From contig CATQJL010000316.1 in assembly GCA_958299035.1 (NCBI GenBank), positions 16,655,676 to 16,719,675 on the forward strand: 64,000 bases of DNA, given 5' to 3'. The notes under the pieces are model-generated. The model saw nothing but the letters and a program-made list of their open reading frames with translations, ran no database searches and had not been told where the DNA came from. The stretch's first letter is position 1. Every line of letters starts with the position of its first letter. The stretch comes from Cylicocyclus nassatus (Eukaryota; Nematoda; Chromadorea; Rhabditida; Strongylidae). Positions 33,481-48,604 of this stretch are shown in pieces. A program made the translations under genes and the position numbers.

Positions 33481-34084
33481 TTGGCGGTGTGTGCGGGTGC
33501 ACACATGTTCATATGAAATGAAATGATTTGACTATACTGTGCGGAGCAAAAACATTTCTTACTTGTAGTCAAATATGTTCACTTTTGTCAGGACGCTGTC
33601 TCTAACGCCTCCGTAGCACACAATAATTTTAGTTTTAATTTCAATAGTCATAACAATCTACTTGATTGACTTGCAAAGTCAACTTCGCTTTGGTACAAGG
33701 ACATACCGATGAATTGCTTTCATTCAGTTCTTTGAGCGTTGTTGACTCCAGTTCAACTCCACTGTGTGTCGTCAAATTTTCAAGAGTTTTGTACATAGCA
33801 TGTGGAATTCGTCCTGATGCACAAGACAATAGCCTAAACAAGGATAATTGATCACAGATCAGAAGTTGAATACATGGTTATCTTTGAATGTATTCGACAT
33901 AATGATTACGATTGCAATTTTTACATAAAAAGGTTCGTATTAGGCGGAGCCGATTGAGTCTTTCGTCATGTGCAGGTTGTCGCAAAGAAATGTACGTTGT
34001 TTAATCGTTAGTATCTTTTTTGGAAAGAAGTTTCCCGATGGACGCAGACACATCGCACTCTATACCAAAAGTTTCTCTCTTATT
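33481..34084. other. Mostly unassigned; holds one candidate minus-strand exon
   Basis: No repeat recognised. See the entry at 33697-33820. Confidence 0.4.
33697..33820 (-). CDS. Candidate exon of an unidentified gene
   Basis: On the minus strand an acceptor CCTTGTTTAG is followed by one base and the frame LLSCASGRIPHAMYKTLENL then TTHSGVELESTTLKELNESN and SS, closing at a donor GTATGT. Both splice signals are good and the composition looks protein-like. The opposite strand is also open here, and I do not recognise the family. No second exon of the same gene was found. Confidence 0.25.
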
Positions 34085-34265
34085 CTTCTTATACATAAAG
34101 CTGAATGTATGTTTGTCTGCATGTGTGCATGTGTGTACGTATGTTCCGAACATAAAATTTTATTTCTGAATCGATCCGGACCAAACTTGGCACACATACA
34201 CTTCGGGCCCCGGCGGGTGTCATAGGCTACTTTTTGTCATCGATCGATATCGATATTATTGATTT
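34085..34265 (-). repeat. Dispersed repeat family R, truncated minus-strand copy
   Basis: TATACATAAAGCTGAATGTA, TGTGTGCATGTGTG, TTCCGAACATAAAATTTTAT, CCAAACTTGGCACACATACA, GGCGGGTGTCATAGGCTAC and ATCGATCGATATCGAT: the AGCTTTATA end and adjoining third of family R in reverse complement. The other end is missing. Confidence 0.75.
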
Positions 34266-34369
34266 TTATCCACGATTTCATTATTCCAAACTTTTGTGAT
34301 GGGAGTGCCTAAGTAGACGTCTTTTTACAATGGTAATCCTCTACTTGAGCACTCTCACTACAAAAGTCT

Positions 34370-34705
34370 CACCACTCTTCACCCCGCACTTTTTTTAACG
34401 GACCATAGACGAATTATGTTTTTTGTGAAAGCGGAGGATAAGACGGTTCCAATGGTGACCATGACGGCGTAAAAGATGTTTATCTACGAAAGTTATGAAT
34501 TGTTTTATGCTAAAAACTCGAAAATCTCCAGAAATCACTAGGACACCCTCCACCCAGGAACTTTTTATAATGGATCTCAGACATGCTGTACATATTCTGA
34601 AAGCGGAGGACGAGACGGTTTCAAACATTACCATGGTGGTAAAAGATGTTCAACTGCAAAAGAAACAATTTCGATCTTGCCACTATCGATTTTTACGATG
34701 AGCGC
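34370..34705 (+). repeat. Two-copy direct repeat, unit about 171 bp
   Basis: Units at about 34370-34540 and 34541-34705 share CACYCTYCACCC, ACTTTTT.TAA.GGA, GAAAGCGGAGGA.GAGACGGTT and GTAAAAGATGTT in the same order and spacing, with about 30% divergence by eye. No coding potential. Confidence 0.6.
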
Positions 34706-34714
34706 GTTTTTTTC

Positions 34715-35983
34715 CTCGGAAGCAGAGGTGCGATAGTGGGAGCCGATTCTCCCCCTACCTTCACTCTTGAGCTGGTACAGGGTGACCACCTTCATTTTGG
34801 AATAAAAAATTTTTCGCTGGACGATAAAGAAGGAAAATAAGCAAAACAAATGCAAAAGGGATTATTGAAAGCTTATTTTTTGTATACAGCGCCATAAATA
34901 TTCAAAATAGACGTGCTTAACAAATAATGTATTTAAAAGTTAAGCTCGGCGGAACTGTGCGCATTTTATTAAATTTTGTTATAATGTACAGCGAAGAAAG
35001 TAGATCGATTCAGGCAGTAACGGCCGAGAACCAGAAATTTGAATAATTAAATAGTGAAAAATCATGCGAAATTTCCACTGTTACAAATCTGTTGTTGGGA
35101 GATGTCAGCAGTTGCGACTTCACAGCTTAGATTCTACTCATCAAGAGCTTTCAGATGATATATAATATGTGGGGGTTTAGGGCCTCCTACGAATTATGCC
35201 CTGGGGGGGAGCCTTTTCATACCAAAGTCTCCCCCTCCAGTACATTAAAGTGGGCTAGGGGGAGACTTTGATATGAAAAGTCTCCCCCTCCCCCCAAAGT
35301 ATAATTCGTAGGAGGCCCCAAACCCCCACATATTATATATCATCTAAAAGCTCTCGATGAGTAGAATCTAATCTATAAAGTCGCAACATGACTCATGCAG
35401 TTTTGAAGAAGTTATGAGCTGTTGAAGTTCAAAAAGCGCTTTTTACCTGCTTTTTCAAGACCCTGGATCTCGGAGGTGTTTCAATGGATTGGAACGACTA
35501 AGATATATACTGATAAGGCAAACCTTATTCTATAAACCTATGAAGTGTAAACATCACACAACATCACATACTTTCACATTCAAGATTTATATGAGTTTAA
35601 TTGTCAGCTGTCAAAAAACACGCAGAAATGGCGTAAATATTTAGAAGTTTGGTTTTCAAAGATTATCTCTCAAATCCACTCGCTTCTTTCACTAGCTGTT
35701 AGAGCACCATTCACTCTTTAAAATCTATAAAGTCGCAATTGCTAACATCATTAATCGCAATATTTATAAAAGTGGAATTTTCGCATAATTTATCGTTAAC
35801 TCATTATTCAAAATTGTGGTTCTCGGCGATTACTGCCTGAATTGATCTACTTTCTTCGCTGTACTTTATAACAAAATTTAATTGATAAAATACGCACAGT
35901 TCCGCTGAGCTTCACTTCTAAATACATTATTTAATGAGCACGTTCATTTTAGATATTTATGACGCTGTATACACAAAAATATG
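34715..35983. mobile_element. Large foldback F3, copy 1 with inner palindrome
   Basis: Outer arms 34877-35110 and 35715-35980 are mirrored (GTATACAGCGCCATAAATAT and its counterpart near 35965; GTACAGCGAAGAAAGTAGAT against 35855). Within it, 35155-35345 is a second palindrome around ATATAATATGTGGGGGTTTA and a G/C-tract centre with GTCTCCCCCTCC. The sequence 35395-35715 has no left-hand partner, so the left inner arm has been deleted compared with copy 2 (55343-57240). Left of the arm, AGAGGTGCGATAG (34725) also begins copy 2. Confidence 0.75.
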
Positions 35984-35984
35984 C

Positions 35985-36315
35985 GGCCGCGCAGCCTCCA
36001 GGTACTTTCCGCTAAGAAAAAGTACCTCAAACTTAAGTAATTAAACCAACGGTGACACCTTTCCCATACAAATCTTACCTGAGCTCGACGTAAGCGCGAA
36101 AATGCGTAAAAATATTCCGAGCGCCTGCTGAAAGTTCGGCCAGCATTTGCTGAAAGAAATTATTTGACGAGCGCCTGCAGAAAATCTGTGTTGCTGCTCG
36201 CTGGCAGAACACGGAAGTATCACTCGCTGAAGGTTTGGCCGCGAACCAAAATTTTGCTGACCGCTTGCAGAAAAGCGCGAGTTTGCTGACCCCCTGCCCC
36301 CGGCGATTATCTGAG
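35985..36315 (-). repeat. Repeat family S, copy 2 (closest to SL1)
   Basis: Minus-strand copy: GCGGCCGCGCAGCC, the SL-like segment at 36026-36047 (minus strand), GGTGACACCTTTCCCAT, then a run of GCAGGCGCTCG / AGCAAATGC-type words and CCCCTGCCCCCGGCGATTAT. Directly abuts foldback F3. No coding potential. Confidence 0.65.
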
Positions 36316-37119
36316 CTCTTCATTTGCGCAGGTTTTTCATACTTTGTTCCTTATTTTTACTGCGCGTATACACATCCAATCTCGCGCGATTTCGTCACCT
36401 CTGCATTGCAGACCAGCCATTTTTCCACTTTTTTTGGTACGGGGAATTTTCAGAAAAAAGCTTGCCACAACCTTAAGTCAAGGAATTTTTTTATTGAAAC
36501 TTCTCAATTAAGCCCTGCAGGTCCGTTTCGTGTACATACAAAAATTCACACCCATCATCATCTGTGCGTTGCAGACTAGTCATTTAAATTCACACCTTTA
36601 CTCACCAATTATGCACAATTTGGAAGAAAACACTTATTACACTTTCTATTCAAATAAGTTTTTCATAGTTTTCATACTTCGTTTCCACTAGCCTCTCTTC
36701 GTTCACTTACGAAATTTGGTGCCATATCGTCATTGAAAATTAGTCATGTATGCTGTCTCAAACAGCATCGGTAACGACGTCCCGCGCGCGGCAATGTTCG
36801 ATGGCGCGGTTTGACGCGCGCGAACACCGCGCTCTGTTGTGGAATTGGGTACGCGCGCGCGTACCCAGTTCCATAACAGCTTTCGATGCATGTTGGAACA
36901 GTTTTTGTGTGCTGAAGTGCAAGTAATTTTATTTAACTCCAAGTCTTTTCATCACATTACATTCATAGTCTTTCTATTGCTAGTATTGCTGTGGAAAGGT
37001 GTGCAAGTGGTACCCGGGCAGACGACTGCGCTGCAGCCAGCCACCGGAGCTGCCTGCAAGGGCGCCGCAGATGGGACTGTAATTACGCTCATCGTCTAAA
37101 AAAGGTTTCCTCGGCCCTG
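36316..37119. other. No gene seen; one GC-rich perfect hairpin
   Basis: 36835-36878 is a 44-base palindrome around GGGTACGCGC/GCGCGTACCC with only isolated mismatches in the arms, in a CG-rich patch (36780-36880). The rest is unassigned. Confidence 0.5.
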
Positions 37120-37838
37120 TTTCGCTGAGATGCGATATCAGCTTCAAGGATACCTTGATAACCTCGTCTATACTTCAAACAGCAGAAAATTCATATTTCA
37201 TTCAAAACCATGCAACTGAATATAAAACTATACTAAATTTCTAAAAGATAACAAACACAAGATGAATAAATAGGAGATTGAATAATCTTTTATTAAATCT
37301 GGACATCGATACACAATAATTGTTTCTCGATTTTTTCAATGAAACTGAGACTTGAACTCGTCTTTCCATGAACACTCAGACGAAATGTGGTTTTATTGAA
37401 GCGGTTATTAGGGGTGCTTTTTTCAATTTTGGTTTTTTTTTGATTTGCAGGGAGTTCCAAGTTTTGAATTTCTCACTTACCAGTTTGATTTTTCGAAAAT
37501 ATCTGGGAAAGTGATAAGTTTTTTTTTACCTAAGCCTTGAGCTTGAGGCTCTTGTTGGCAACTGTATAGAAAGTGGAAACATTTTGATTTTTTGGTTACC
37601 TATGCTTTCCCCTTTTATATCAGCACGTGGATTCCCTGCATTTCAGCTTCTGGTCATGTCGGGTAACTAGAATGATTTGAGTTTGTGGCCATTTTTCTTC
37701 AAAAAAAAACTCTTCTTTGTTAGGCATTGCTGATTTTATGGCTATTAAGAAACTTGAAATTTTTGCTGTTCAAAATGATACAGATCTTCAGGATATCACG
37801 CTATCCCTGAGGCTGATATCGCACCTTAGCGCAACGAA
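37120..37838. mobile_element. Foldback element, about 720 bp
   Basis: Left arm GAGATGCGATATCAGCTTCA...GGATACCTTGATAACC...AAACAGCAGAAAAT is mirrored on the right at 37755-37835 (GGATATCACG...GCTGATATCGCACC). Arms of about 110 bp, AT-rich centre, no ORF of note. Confidence 0.65.
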
Positions 37839-38145
37839 GTGCGAGAAAAGCAAGAGTCTCAGACAACGAGCCTAGTACAGTGCCATTCGCATCGGCTTTG
37901 CCGGCAGCATCGGCGGCTGGGCGACAGCAGTCGGCTGCCCTACCACTTGCTACGCCCCTTTTGCTGTGTTTTGTTGCCTTATAAAGTTAGCACAATAAAG
38001 ATGAAAGTGTCCGTTATTTTTTACATCTGCATAATCTCTGTAAACATCAAAATTAAGAAAGTGTAAGAGCTGATGTTTTTGTTTGCACATTTGTTAAGAT
38101 ATTGACGCTGGCATGCAAAATGCAGTTTAAATTGAAAGAAGTGCT

Positions 38146-38590
38146 AACAAGGGAGCTTCGCGAACTCAAAGTTGCCGATCAACACAGATTTTATATTGTC
38201 ACGAGAAGCCTAAAGCGCTGATTTCAAATCTAGCTTTCTCTTCTGCAGAACGCTTTCAGAAAGGAAGTTAAACTTTTATGCGCGTGAAGTTTGCAAAACT
38301 CCGAGTAGTCAAAATTATCAAAACCTAAGCATTTTGAACTCAAACCTTTTTGGAACGGCTTATCCATGTTTGATGTGATGCTGATCCATTCAGAATGTTA
38401 TTCTTGTAGTGCAATAAGCAATTTAGATGATTTCCATTTTTTGTAGTCGCTCAAAACCATGCAAATTTCAATGTAAAAAACGCCCAACACTACCTTCTTA
38501 AGCGCGCTCTCCATATAAGGGAGCTAGATTTGGAATTAGTACTTCAAGCTCTTTATGGTAGTGTGCATTTTGTGATAATCGGCCACTTCG
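38146..38590. mobile_element. MITE of the CTAACAAGGGA family, copy 1
   Basis: Left end CTAACAAGGGAGCTTCGCGA. Arms share CGAA..T..AGTTGCCGAT and GATTTCAAATCTAGCT, mirrored near 38530-38580. Immediately followed by a second member beginning CTCTAACAAGGG. Confidence 0.55.
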
Positions 38591-38592
38591 AC

Positions 38593-39064
38593 TCTAACAA
38601 GGGAAGGATAGTTGGATGCCGCGGCCATTCCTGATGATTTGTGTACCAAAAAATGCGCCTTCGAATGCAGATTCTGAATCTGTGCTCGAAATCTGCGAAA
38701 CGATCTTTTGAAAAAAGTTATGAACTTTTTTCCTTGAAAATTTAGGCTACTTTTGGATAGTAAAAATCACCAGATTTGATCTAGCCTACCGTTTGATGCT
38801 ACTGAAGAAAATTTTAGACGTAGTAATATTTATTTAGACTATCTGGATCATACTCAGCATTTGGAAAGGAAAGAAAATTTTTTTATTGATGATTTTGACC
38901 CTCCGCAGGAACGCAATTTTTTTAATGAAAAAAAATCATAACTCCATTCAAATAATCGTTTCGCAGATATGAAAGACAGTCTACGAACCAGTATTCAAAA
39001 GCGCATTTTTTGGTATACAAATCATTATGAATGGCTACGGCATCCAAGTATCCTTCCCCTGTAA
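38593..39064. mobile_element. MITE of the CTAACAAGGGA family, copy 2
   Basis: Left end CTAACAAGGGAAGGATAGTT, right end mirrored as AAGTATCCTTCCCCTGTAAG. Arms of about 150 bp include GTACCAAAAAATGCGCCTTC and its mirror near 39000. Joined to copy 1 without spacer. Confidence 0.75.
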
Positions 39065-43013
<3,949 letters not shown>

Positions 43014-43433
43014 AGTTATGATCACTTATGAATCTAAGGTTTGTAAAGGAAAGCCGCTTTCGCTAAATGCAGAAGTGAAGAATTGCCTTACTAGAGTGCG
43101 ACTATACACAGAGTGCGGTAAATCCCCGCTTTTCGCTTACTCAAACTAAGAAAGGATACAACAACTTATCGCAGTGACGTGTAAAGATTTGAGTAGAAAG
43201 TAAATTTCTTAAATGCTGACTGCATATCTAACCTTAAATCTAGTGCAGACAGCTGATGAAAAAATTGTACAAAACTATTTCAAAGCGGGTTGCGACGCTC
43301 TAGGAAAGACGGCGACATTTATTGCAGCGGAAAAGTGGTGAATGAATTTGACTAGCCGATAAGTGAGTTCGAAATTCTTTACTTGTCGTTTCTTTTGCAA
43401 CATTGCTAATACTCACAAGAGCTGTAAAAAATA
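43014..43433. other. No gene seen
   Basis: Unassigned DNA between the microsatellite and the next MITE. Confidence 0.35.
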
Positions 43434-44114
43434 TACAGGGTGTCCCAAAAGTATGTATGCACTGTTTGATCATTGATATCTCTCTTCGCAAGAAGTCTTT
43501 CGCCTTGCTTTAGGTACCATTTTGTAGAGCTGGCTTCAATTTAGATTTTCAGCATAAAACAAATCACCCACCTCTTTTAGTTACTGTAGGATTACGGTAG
43601 GAACTTGAAACATATGATGGTGGAAAAAGCTGCCATTTCAAAATTTTCGAAAATTAAATGTAAAAAGTTGTGTAGTAGGGTTGTTATGGACGCTGAGTTC
43701 AATACTCAACTATTCATGAGATTGCGAAGCTTTCTAAACGGTGTCGCACTTTAGGAACATTGATAAAATGGCAGCTACCTCTTACCCTCTTACCTGGCAT
43801 AGCTCTTCAGTGAAGCATCGTAATAAGTTGAGAACTTTGAACTCAAAATCAGCAACTCTAATTAACCTAGTGTAAAATTTTCAGGCTGTTTTGTTTCTTA
43901 TCTAAGGCAAAATATGGCCTTTCATGGCTCAAAATTTTCTTTGAAGTTTCTACCGTAATCCTACAGTTATGAAGAGATGGGTGATTCGTTCTATGCTGAA
44001 AATCTAAGTTGAAGCCAGCTTTACAAAATGGTACCTACTGCAAGGCGAAAGACTTTTTGGGAAGAGAGATGTTAACGATCAAACAGTGCATACATACTTT
44101 TGGGACACCCTGTA
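43434..44114. mobile_element. MITE of the TACAGGGTGTCC family, intact copy
   Basis: 681 bp, ends TACAGGGTGTCCCAAAAGTA and mirror TACTTTTGGGACACCCTGTA, with TA at each tip. Arms of about 180 bp contain CATTTTGTAGAGCTGGCTTC and GTAGGATTACGGTAG with mirrors. Mariner/Tc1-like in form. Other members: 45280-45800 (degenerate), 50954-51999, 55094-55340 (half). Confidence 0.85.
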
Positions 44115-45279
44115 CAATTATCGGTAAGTTTGTAACAACTCCTGCAGTGTCTTTCTTGAGCTTTGCTACTCTTTTAACTTTGAGTGGTTTTTACCAAGCT
44201 GCGCGCAGCTGCCTACGGTTTCTATCTTTCGTGCTTACTCCCTTCTGATTCCGCTATTGTAAAGAGCCACTCATCGAGAGCAGTACAAGTGGATTAGAAA
44301 ACACACGGCAACACTGTTGGAAATACTGGAAGCACTACACGTGCACATAATGCGCGCATTAATCAAAAAACATCTCTTTGCAGACTTCCCTATTACAAGC
44401 TCCGACAGCTCTGTAGCAGTGTGGTAGTTTGTTTTAGAAGACCCTTGGTGTTGAATGGGAGAGTGAGACTTGCTAGCAAATTGTTCCAGCATGCTTACAT
44501 GTTTTACAGATCGTCTGCGGATTCTAGCCGATGTTGCAAAAGAAGGATTATAGAATCAAATTTGAAGCTCGTTACCTGCTTTCTAGTCTAACTCACTCAA
44601 GCTCAGTCATCCTTACTGCACTGATTGCCACTGTCTATGGCAAAGCGCTTTTCGCAACCCGCTGGTGGAGCATCGTGTACAACTTTTATTAAGCAAAAAG
44701 TCGCAGCAAATACCGAGACCAGATATGAGATCAGCACTGAAAAACATACAACACAGCAATTTCAAAAAATTACTTATCTTTCTCTATCTTTCCCTTCTCT
44801 AGTCAGCTATCAACTCTACAATTGATTTATTCCGAGTTCCTTCAAACGTGAAAGATTACTTGACACTTGCTCATCATCCAAGCAATGAAAATGACAGAGC
44901 AGCTTTCAACACTAAATTACCAGTTGTAGCCTCACATTTTTGCTCTCTAGAATGTGCGTTCATCTATTATAGTACAAAGCTAAATCGTGCTATATCAACC
45001 TTTGCCGTTCTCAGTCATTTGTGGTAAAACAGAGGCTTTCCTTATAATGAGAGCTTTACTTTAAAAATCACCAGCATCTCCAGCTTTAGTAAATTTGACT
45101 GCTTAAAAATGTCTCTTTGGTACCGACATGTGCTGGCAATATTGCGTGGACAAATCACCACTTGTGTAATGTCGGTAATTCACGCGCCACGCGCGTTTTC
45201 TCTGTTCTTTTGCTCGAAGTCTTACGACCCTGACATTGTTCACGCATAAATGTTGCCGGCAGAATTATACACCTGTACA
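44115..45279. other. No gene seen
   Basis: Unassigned. Short ORFs only. Confidence 0.35.
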
Positions 45280-45800
45280 CGCTGTTCCGAAAACACATGC
45301 CTACTATTCAGTCGTTAAATACCGTTTTGGTGAGATCGTTCGAAATCCCGGTACCATTTTGTAGAGCTGGTTTTAAATTAGATTTGCGGTATGGAGCGAG
45401 TTACCGATCTCTTTTACTTAATTACGACTGTGCAACAAGTTTTTCATGCAAGCATGTCAAAATGACTACGAAATTTGCGCGCGTTCGCAAATCTTTTGAA
45501 TAGCGTAATCAAAATTGACGAATTTCGGAGATCGGTTGTTGCAGTAAATCTGACATAACTTATGAGAAATGCGTTACGGTTGAGTGCAAGTTTCTATATG
45601 AAACCAGAGTTTTTGTTTAACCTTCTCTTAAAGTGTTCAGCTTTTTTATAGATTTTTCTCAAAGGTACGCAAAAAACCTTCCTCGAAGTTCCTACCGTAA
45701 TCCTACAGAGGAAAAAAGAAGGTAATTTGCTCTAGGCTAAACATCCGAGTTAAAGCCAGCTCTACAAAATGCTACTTGAAATTCCTTGAAAAACTTATGA
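45280..45800. mobile_element. MITE of the TACAGGGTGTCC family, degenerate copy
   Basis: Both arms are still recognisable by ACCATTTTGTAGAGCTGGTT (left) and CTACCGTAATCCTACAG...AAGCCAGCTCTACAAAATG (right), but the terminal TACAGGGTGTCC is lost. A G run (45850-45859) lies just outside. Confidence 0.65.
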
Positions 45801-45994
45801 CGGAGTGCTACCAACAACTATTCGGTAGCAACATCCTCCCAGAGAATTCCGGGGGGGGGGGTAGGGGAGAGAGAGTAGGAATCACGATTTTTTAACAAGG
45901 TAGAATGCTGAACTACGGTTTGCTTGCAGATATGTGGAAGAATGTTGGACGCTTCTCGACAAATGCTCAGTAACAATCGCCTCCTTTTCATATA

Positions 45995-46939
45995 TTAGGT
46001 TGGTGCAAAAATAATGAGCGTTTTTATTTTCTTGCTTTAACAAAGCAAGCAGACTCAACCCAACAAAGGGTAAGGGGTATTGTTCGATAGAGCAAAGCAA
46101 GCTCTACAACATGGCACTCATGTCTTTGCGCCATGCTCGATCAGCGGAGAGTACGAACTCAAAATCTAAAAATTTCCAAATGCCCAAAAAATCGAAAAAA
46201 ATCAGATCTTCGTCCAAATAATTTCTACGGACCTCCCACTCGCTCACATCAATGCTATCGATACCTGATATCCATATGTGCGATTGCCGTATTTTTTGCT
46301 TGACTAGAAACTGAGAAAACGAAAATTTCCCTGATTTTCTCAAAGCAATGCTGAGCCGTTTTTACATATGTAGTTCTATAGTACAAGCCTAGGTAAGCAC
46401 AACTGTAGTTTTTCAGCCTACTTCGGCGGTACCTTTCGAAAGTGTCGATTTTAGCACTGAAACTGAAACGAAAATATCCGAATTCGTTATTTTTCGAAAA
46501 CTACCGATTGGAATGGGCTGAAAATCTACAGTTATGCTTACCTAGGCTTGTAGTATAGAACTACATATGCAAAAACGGCTCAGCATTGCTTTGAGAAAAT
46601 CAGGAAAATTTTCGTTTTCTCAGTTTCTAGTCAAGGAAAAAATACGGCAATCGCACATATGGATATCAGGTATCGATAGTATTGATGTGAGCGAGTGGGA
46701 GGTCCGTAGAAATTATTTGGACGAAGATCTGATTTTTTTCAATTTTTTGGGCATTTGGAAATCTTTAGATTTTGAGTTCGTACTCTCCGCGGATCGAGCA
46801 TGGCGCAAAGGCATGAGTGCCTTGTTGTAGAGCTTGCTTTGCTCTATCGAACAATACCCCTTACCCTTTGTTGGGTTGAGTCTGCTTGCTTTGTTAAAGC
46901 AAGAAAATAAAAACGCTCATTATTTTTGCACCAACCTAA
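45995..46939. mobile_element. 945-bp near-perfect mariner-type palindrome
   Basis: Ends TTAGGTTGGTGCAAAAATAA and mirror, flanked by TA. The arms (about 420 bp each) are mirrored almost base for base, for example GCACATATGGATATCAGGTA near 46650 and its mirror near 46270. The centre (46400-46510) is unique. Both arms keep the same open frame: 79 codons on the minus strand (46104-46343) and 87 on the plus strand (46567-46830). See findings. Confidence 0.9.
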
Positions 46940-47330
46940 TATTAAGCGACGCAATGGTCGCATTTTTGTCGGCTTTCTACGAAAACATGCGAAATTATTG
47001 AGGGCTGCACGGTCGTTTACGAAGGATTGCGCAGCCTGCAGCACTTCCATTGAGAGAAAATACCCCAAACTTGGATAATTGAACAACGATCAACCTTTGC
47101 CATATGGAGTGTTATCTTTGCTCGGCGTATGCTCGAAAATGCGTAACAAAGTCAGATCGCTCGCTAAATTCTAAATCTCTGTGTTGCTGTTCGCCGGCAG
47201 ATCATACACTTCAAAGAAAGTACCGCTCGTTTAAGGTTTGGTCACTCCTCAAAATTTGGCTGACTGCTTGTAAGAAAGCTCGAGTTCGCATCCGCCTGCT
47301 CGGCGATAGTCCTAGCTAATATACCCTGTA
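46940..47330 (-). repeat. Repeat family S, copy 3
   Basis: Minus-strand copy directly adjoining the palindrome. It has GCGACGCAATGGTCGCATTT, AATAATTTCGCATG (in reverse), the SL-like segment at 47064-47085, then GCCGGCAGATCATACACTTC and CCGCCTGCTCGGCGATAGTC as in copies 1 and 2. Confidence 0.6.
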
Positions 47331-47479
47331 TTAACGGCCAGAAACATCGGCTAGTTAGTCGCCTCATAACGTAGGTCTTTATGTACTCGCAAGATACTCT
47401 GAAAAGGTAGGCATAAATGTAAAAGAGAATAACTGCCTAACACTTGCTGATCTCGTGATTTATTTATAACAGATTAGCT

Positions 47480-47779
47480 GACAATTCCGGCCCGCCCGGC
47501 CTTTTCAATGATTCCATAATCGGCATGTTCAATTACCGATTACCCCTTGTTCAATTACCGATTACCCCTTCCCCTCCCCGTGCCTACTCCCAACCTTGTA
47601 GGTCAAACGTTGCAAAAAAGTCGATGATATCGATATTAAAAAGAAAAGTAGCTTACGACACTCGCCCCGCCCCGAGGTTTTGTGTGCCAAGTTTGGTTCT
47701 AATCGTTGCAGAAATAAAATTTTATGTTTGCAACATAGGTATCCATGCAGACATGCATACATACATTCAGCTTTGCATA
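47480..47779 (+). repeat. Dispersed repeat family R, diverged copy
   Basis: Begins near GGCCCGCCCGGCC and AATCGGCATG (R unit), has CCGATTACCCC twice, CGTGCCTACTCCCAACC, a TCGATGATATCGAT core, GTGTGCCAAGTTTGGTTC and CATTCAGCTTTGCATAT. Ends where the next MITE begins. Confidence 0.7.
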
Positions 47780-48604
47780 TTAAATTGTTTTGAAAGTTTG
47801 TCGGTCTCATTCATTGGTTACTAAATTTCACAGAACACCAATCGATGAACGACTTGGGTAACTTTCAGTTCAAATTTTATCCATTTCTTATAGCTATGCT
47901 TTATTTGAATCTAAGCTGTCTCTAAGAGTAATCATCTTGGCTCTTTGAGCAGCTGACCGTCAACATCAGTTCACCGGTAAAACGTTTCCCAGATTTTAAC
48001 TGTTATGCTGAGTAAGCCTTTGGCCATATTGCACTCATTTCATACTACACAGTTCACTTTTTTCAGGTCTTCAGTGATTATTTGTTTGCTAAAAACCGCG
48101 ACTTTTCTGATCACGTTTCGCGCAGAGTAGTACCGAATTTTCCATTTAACTGTTTCTTCAAAGCAAATTAAACTTGATGATGTTGAAGTTGTGCTCAAAT
48201 CAAATTTCAACTCGCAACTTTGGGAGTTTTCCTATTTCTGCTGCAGTTGCGTGCTCATGGCTTAATTAAACATCAAGATCTCCTAAAAATTCTCAAGGCT
48301 GAACACAGGAGACACAAAGATTCAAATTACCACCGTACAGTCCGAGGTTTACACTATTGGTAGCATGTTAATCACTTCCACAACTTTGGGACACAATTTT
48401 TGAAAATTAGCCGAACTTTGAACACAAATGACGTTTAAAAATTTTTGGCGTTTACGAAAAAGCAAGGGATCATGTTTTCGGAAATGTAACTGTAAGAAAG
48501 AAAAGGAAAAGCAGTATTGAATTCTGTTGGAATTCATTTAAGTCTCCATTGCACCTGGTATTATAGTCGTTTGAAAAAAAAGACAAATTTTTAGGACAAT
48601 CTAA
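47780..48604. mobile_element. Second copy of mariner-type MITE member 5
   Basis: Collinear with 18885-19767. Shared segments are TTGTCGGT.TC.TTCATTG, CGA..GACTTGGGTA...TTC.GTTCAAATTTTAT.C, GCTCTTTGAGCAGCT and AAATTTTTGAAAATTAGCC. The ends are diverged (TTAAATTGTTTTGAAAGTTT and GACAATCTAA). Confidence 0.7.

Noticed and set aside
34395..34855. Overlapping ORFs of 64-79 codons on both strands
   Set aside because: They fall in the 171-bp direct repeat and the left flank of F3; no independent protein evidence.
46104..46343. Treating the mirrored ORFs of the 945-bp palindrome as host genes
   Set aside because: They lie entirely in the arms of a TA-flanked MITE, so they are listed under findings and not as CDS.
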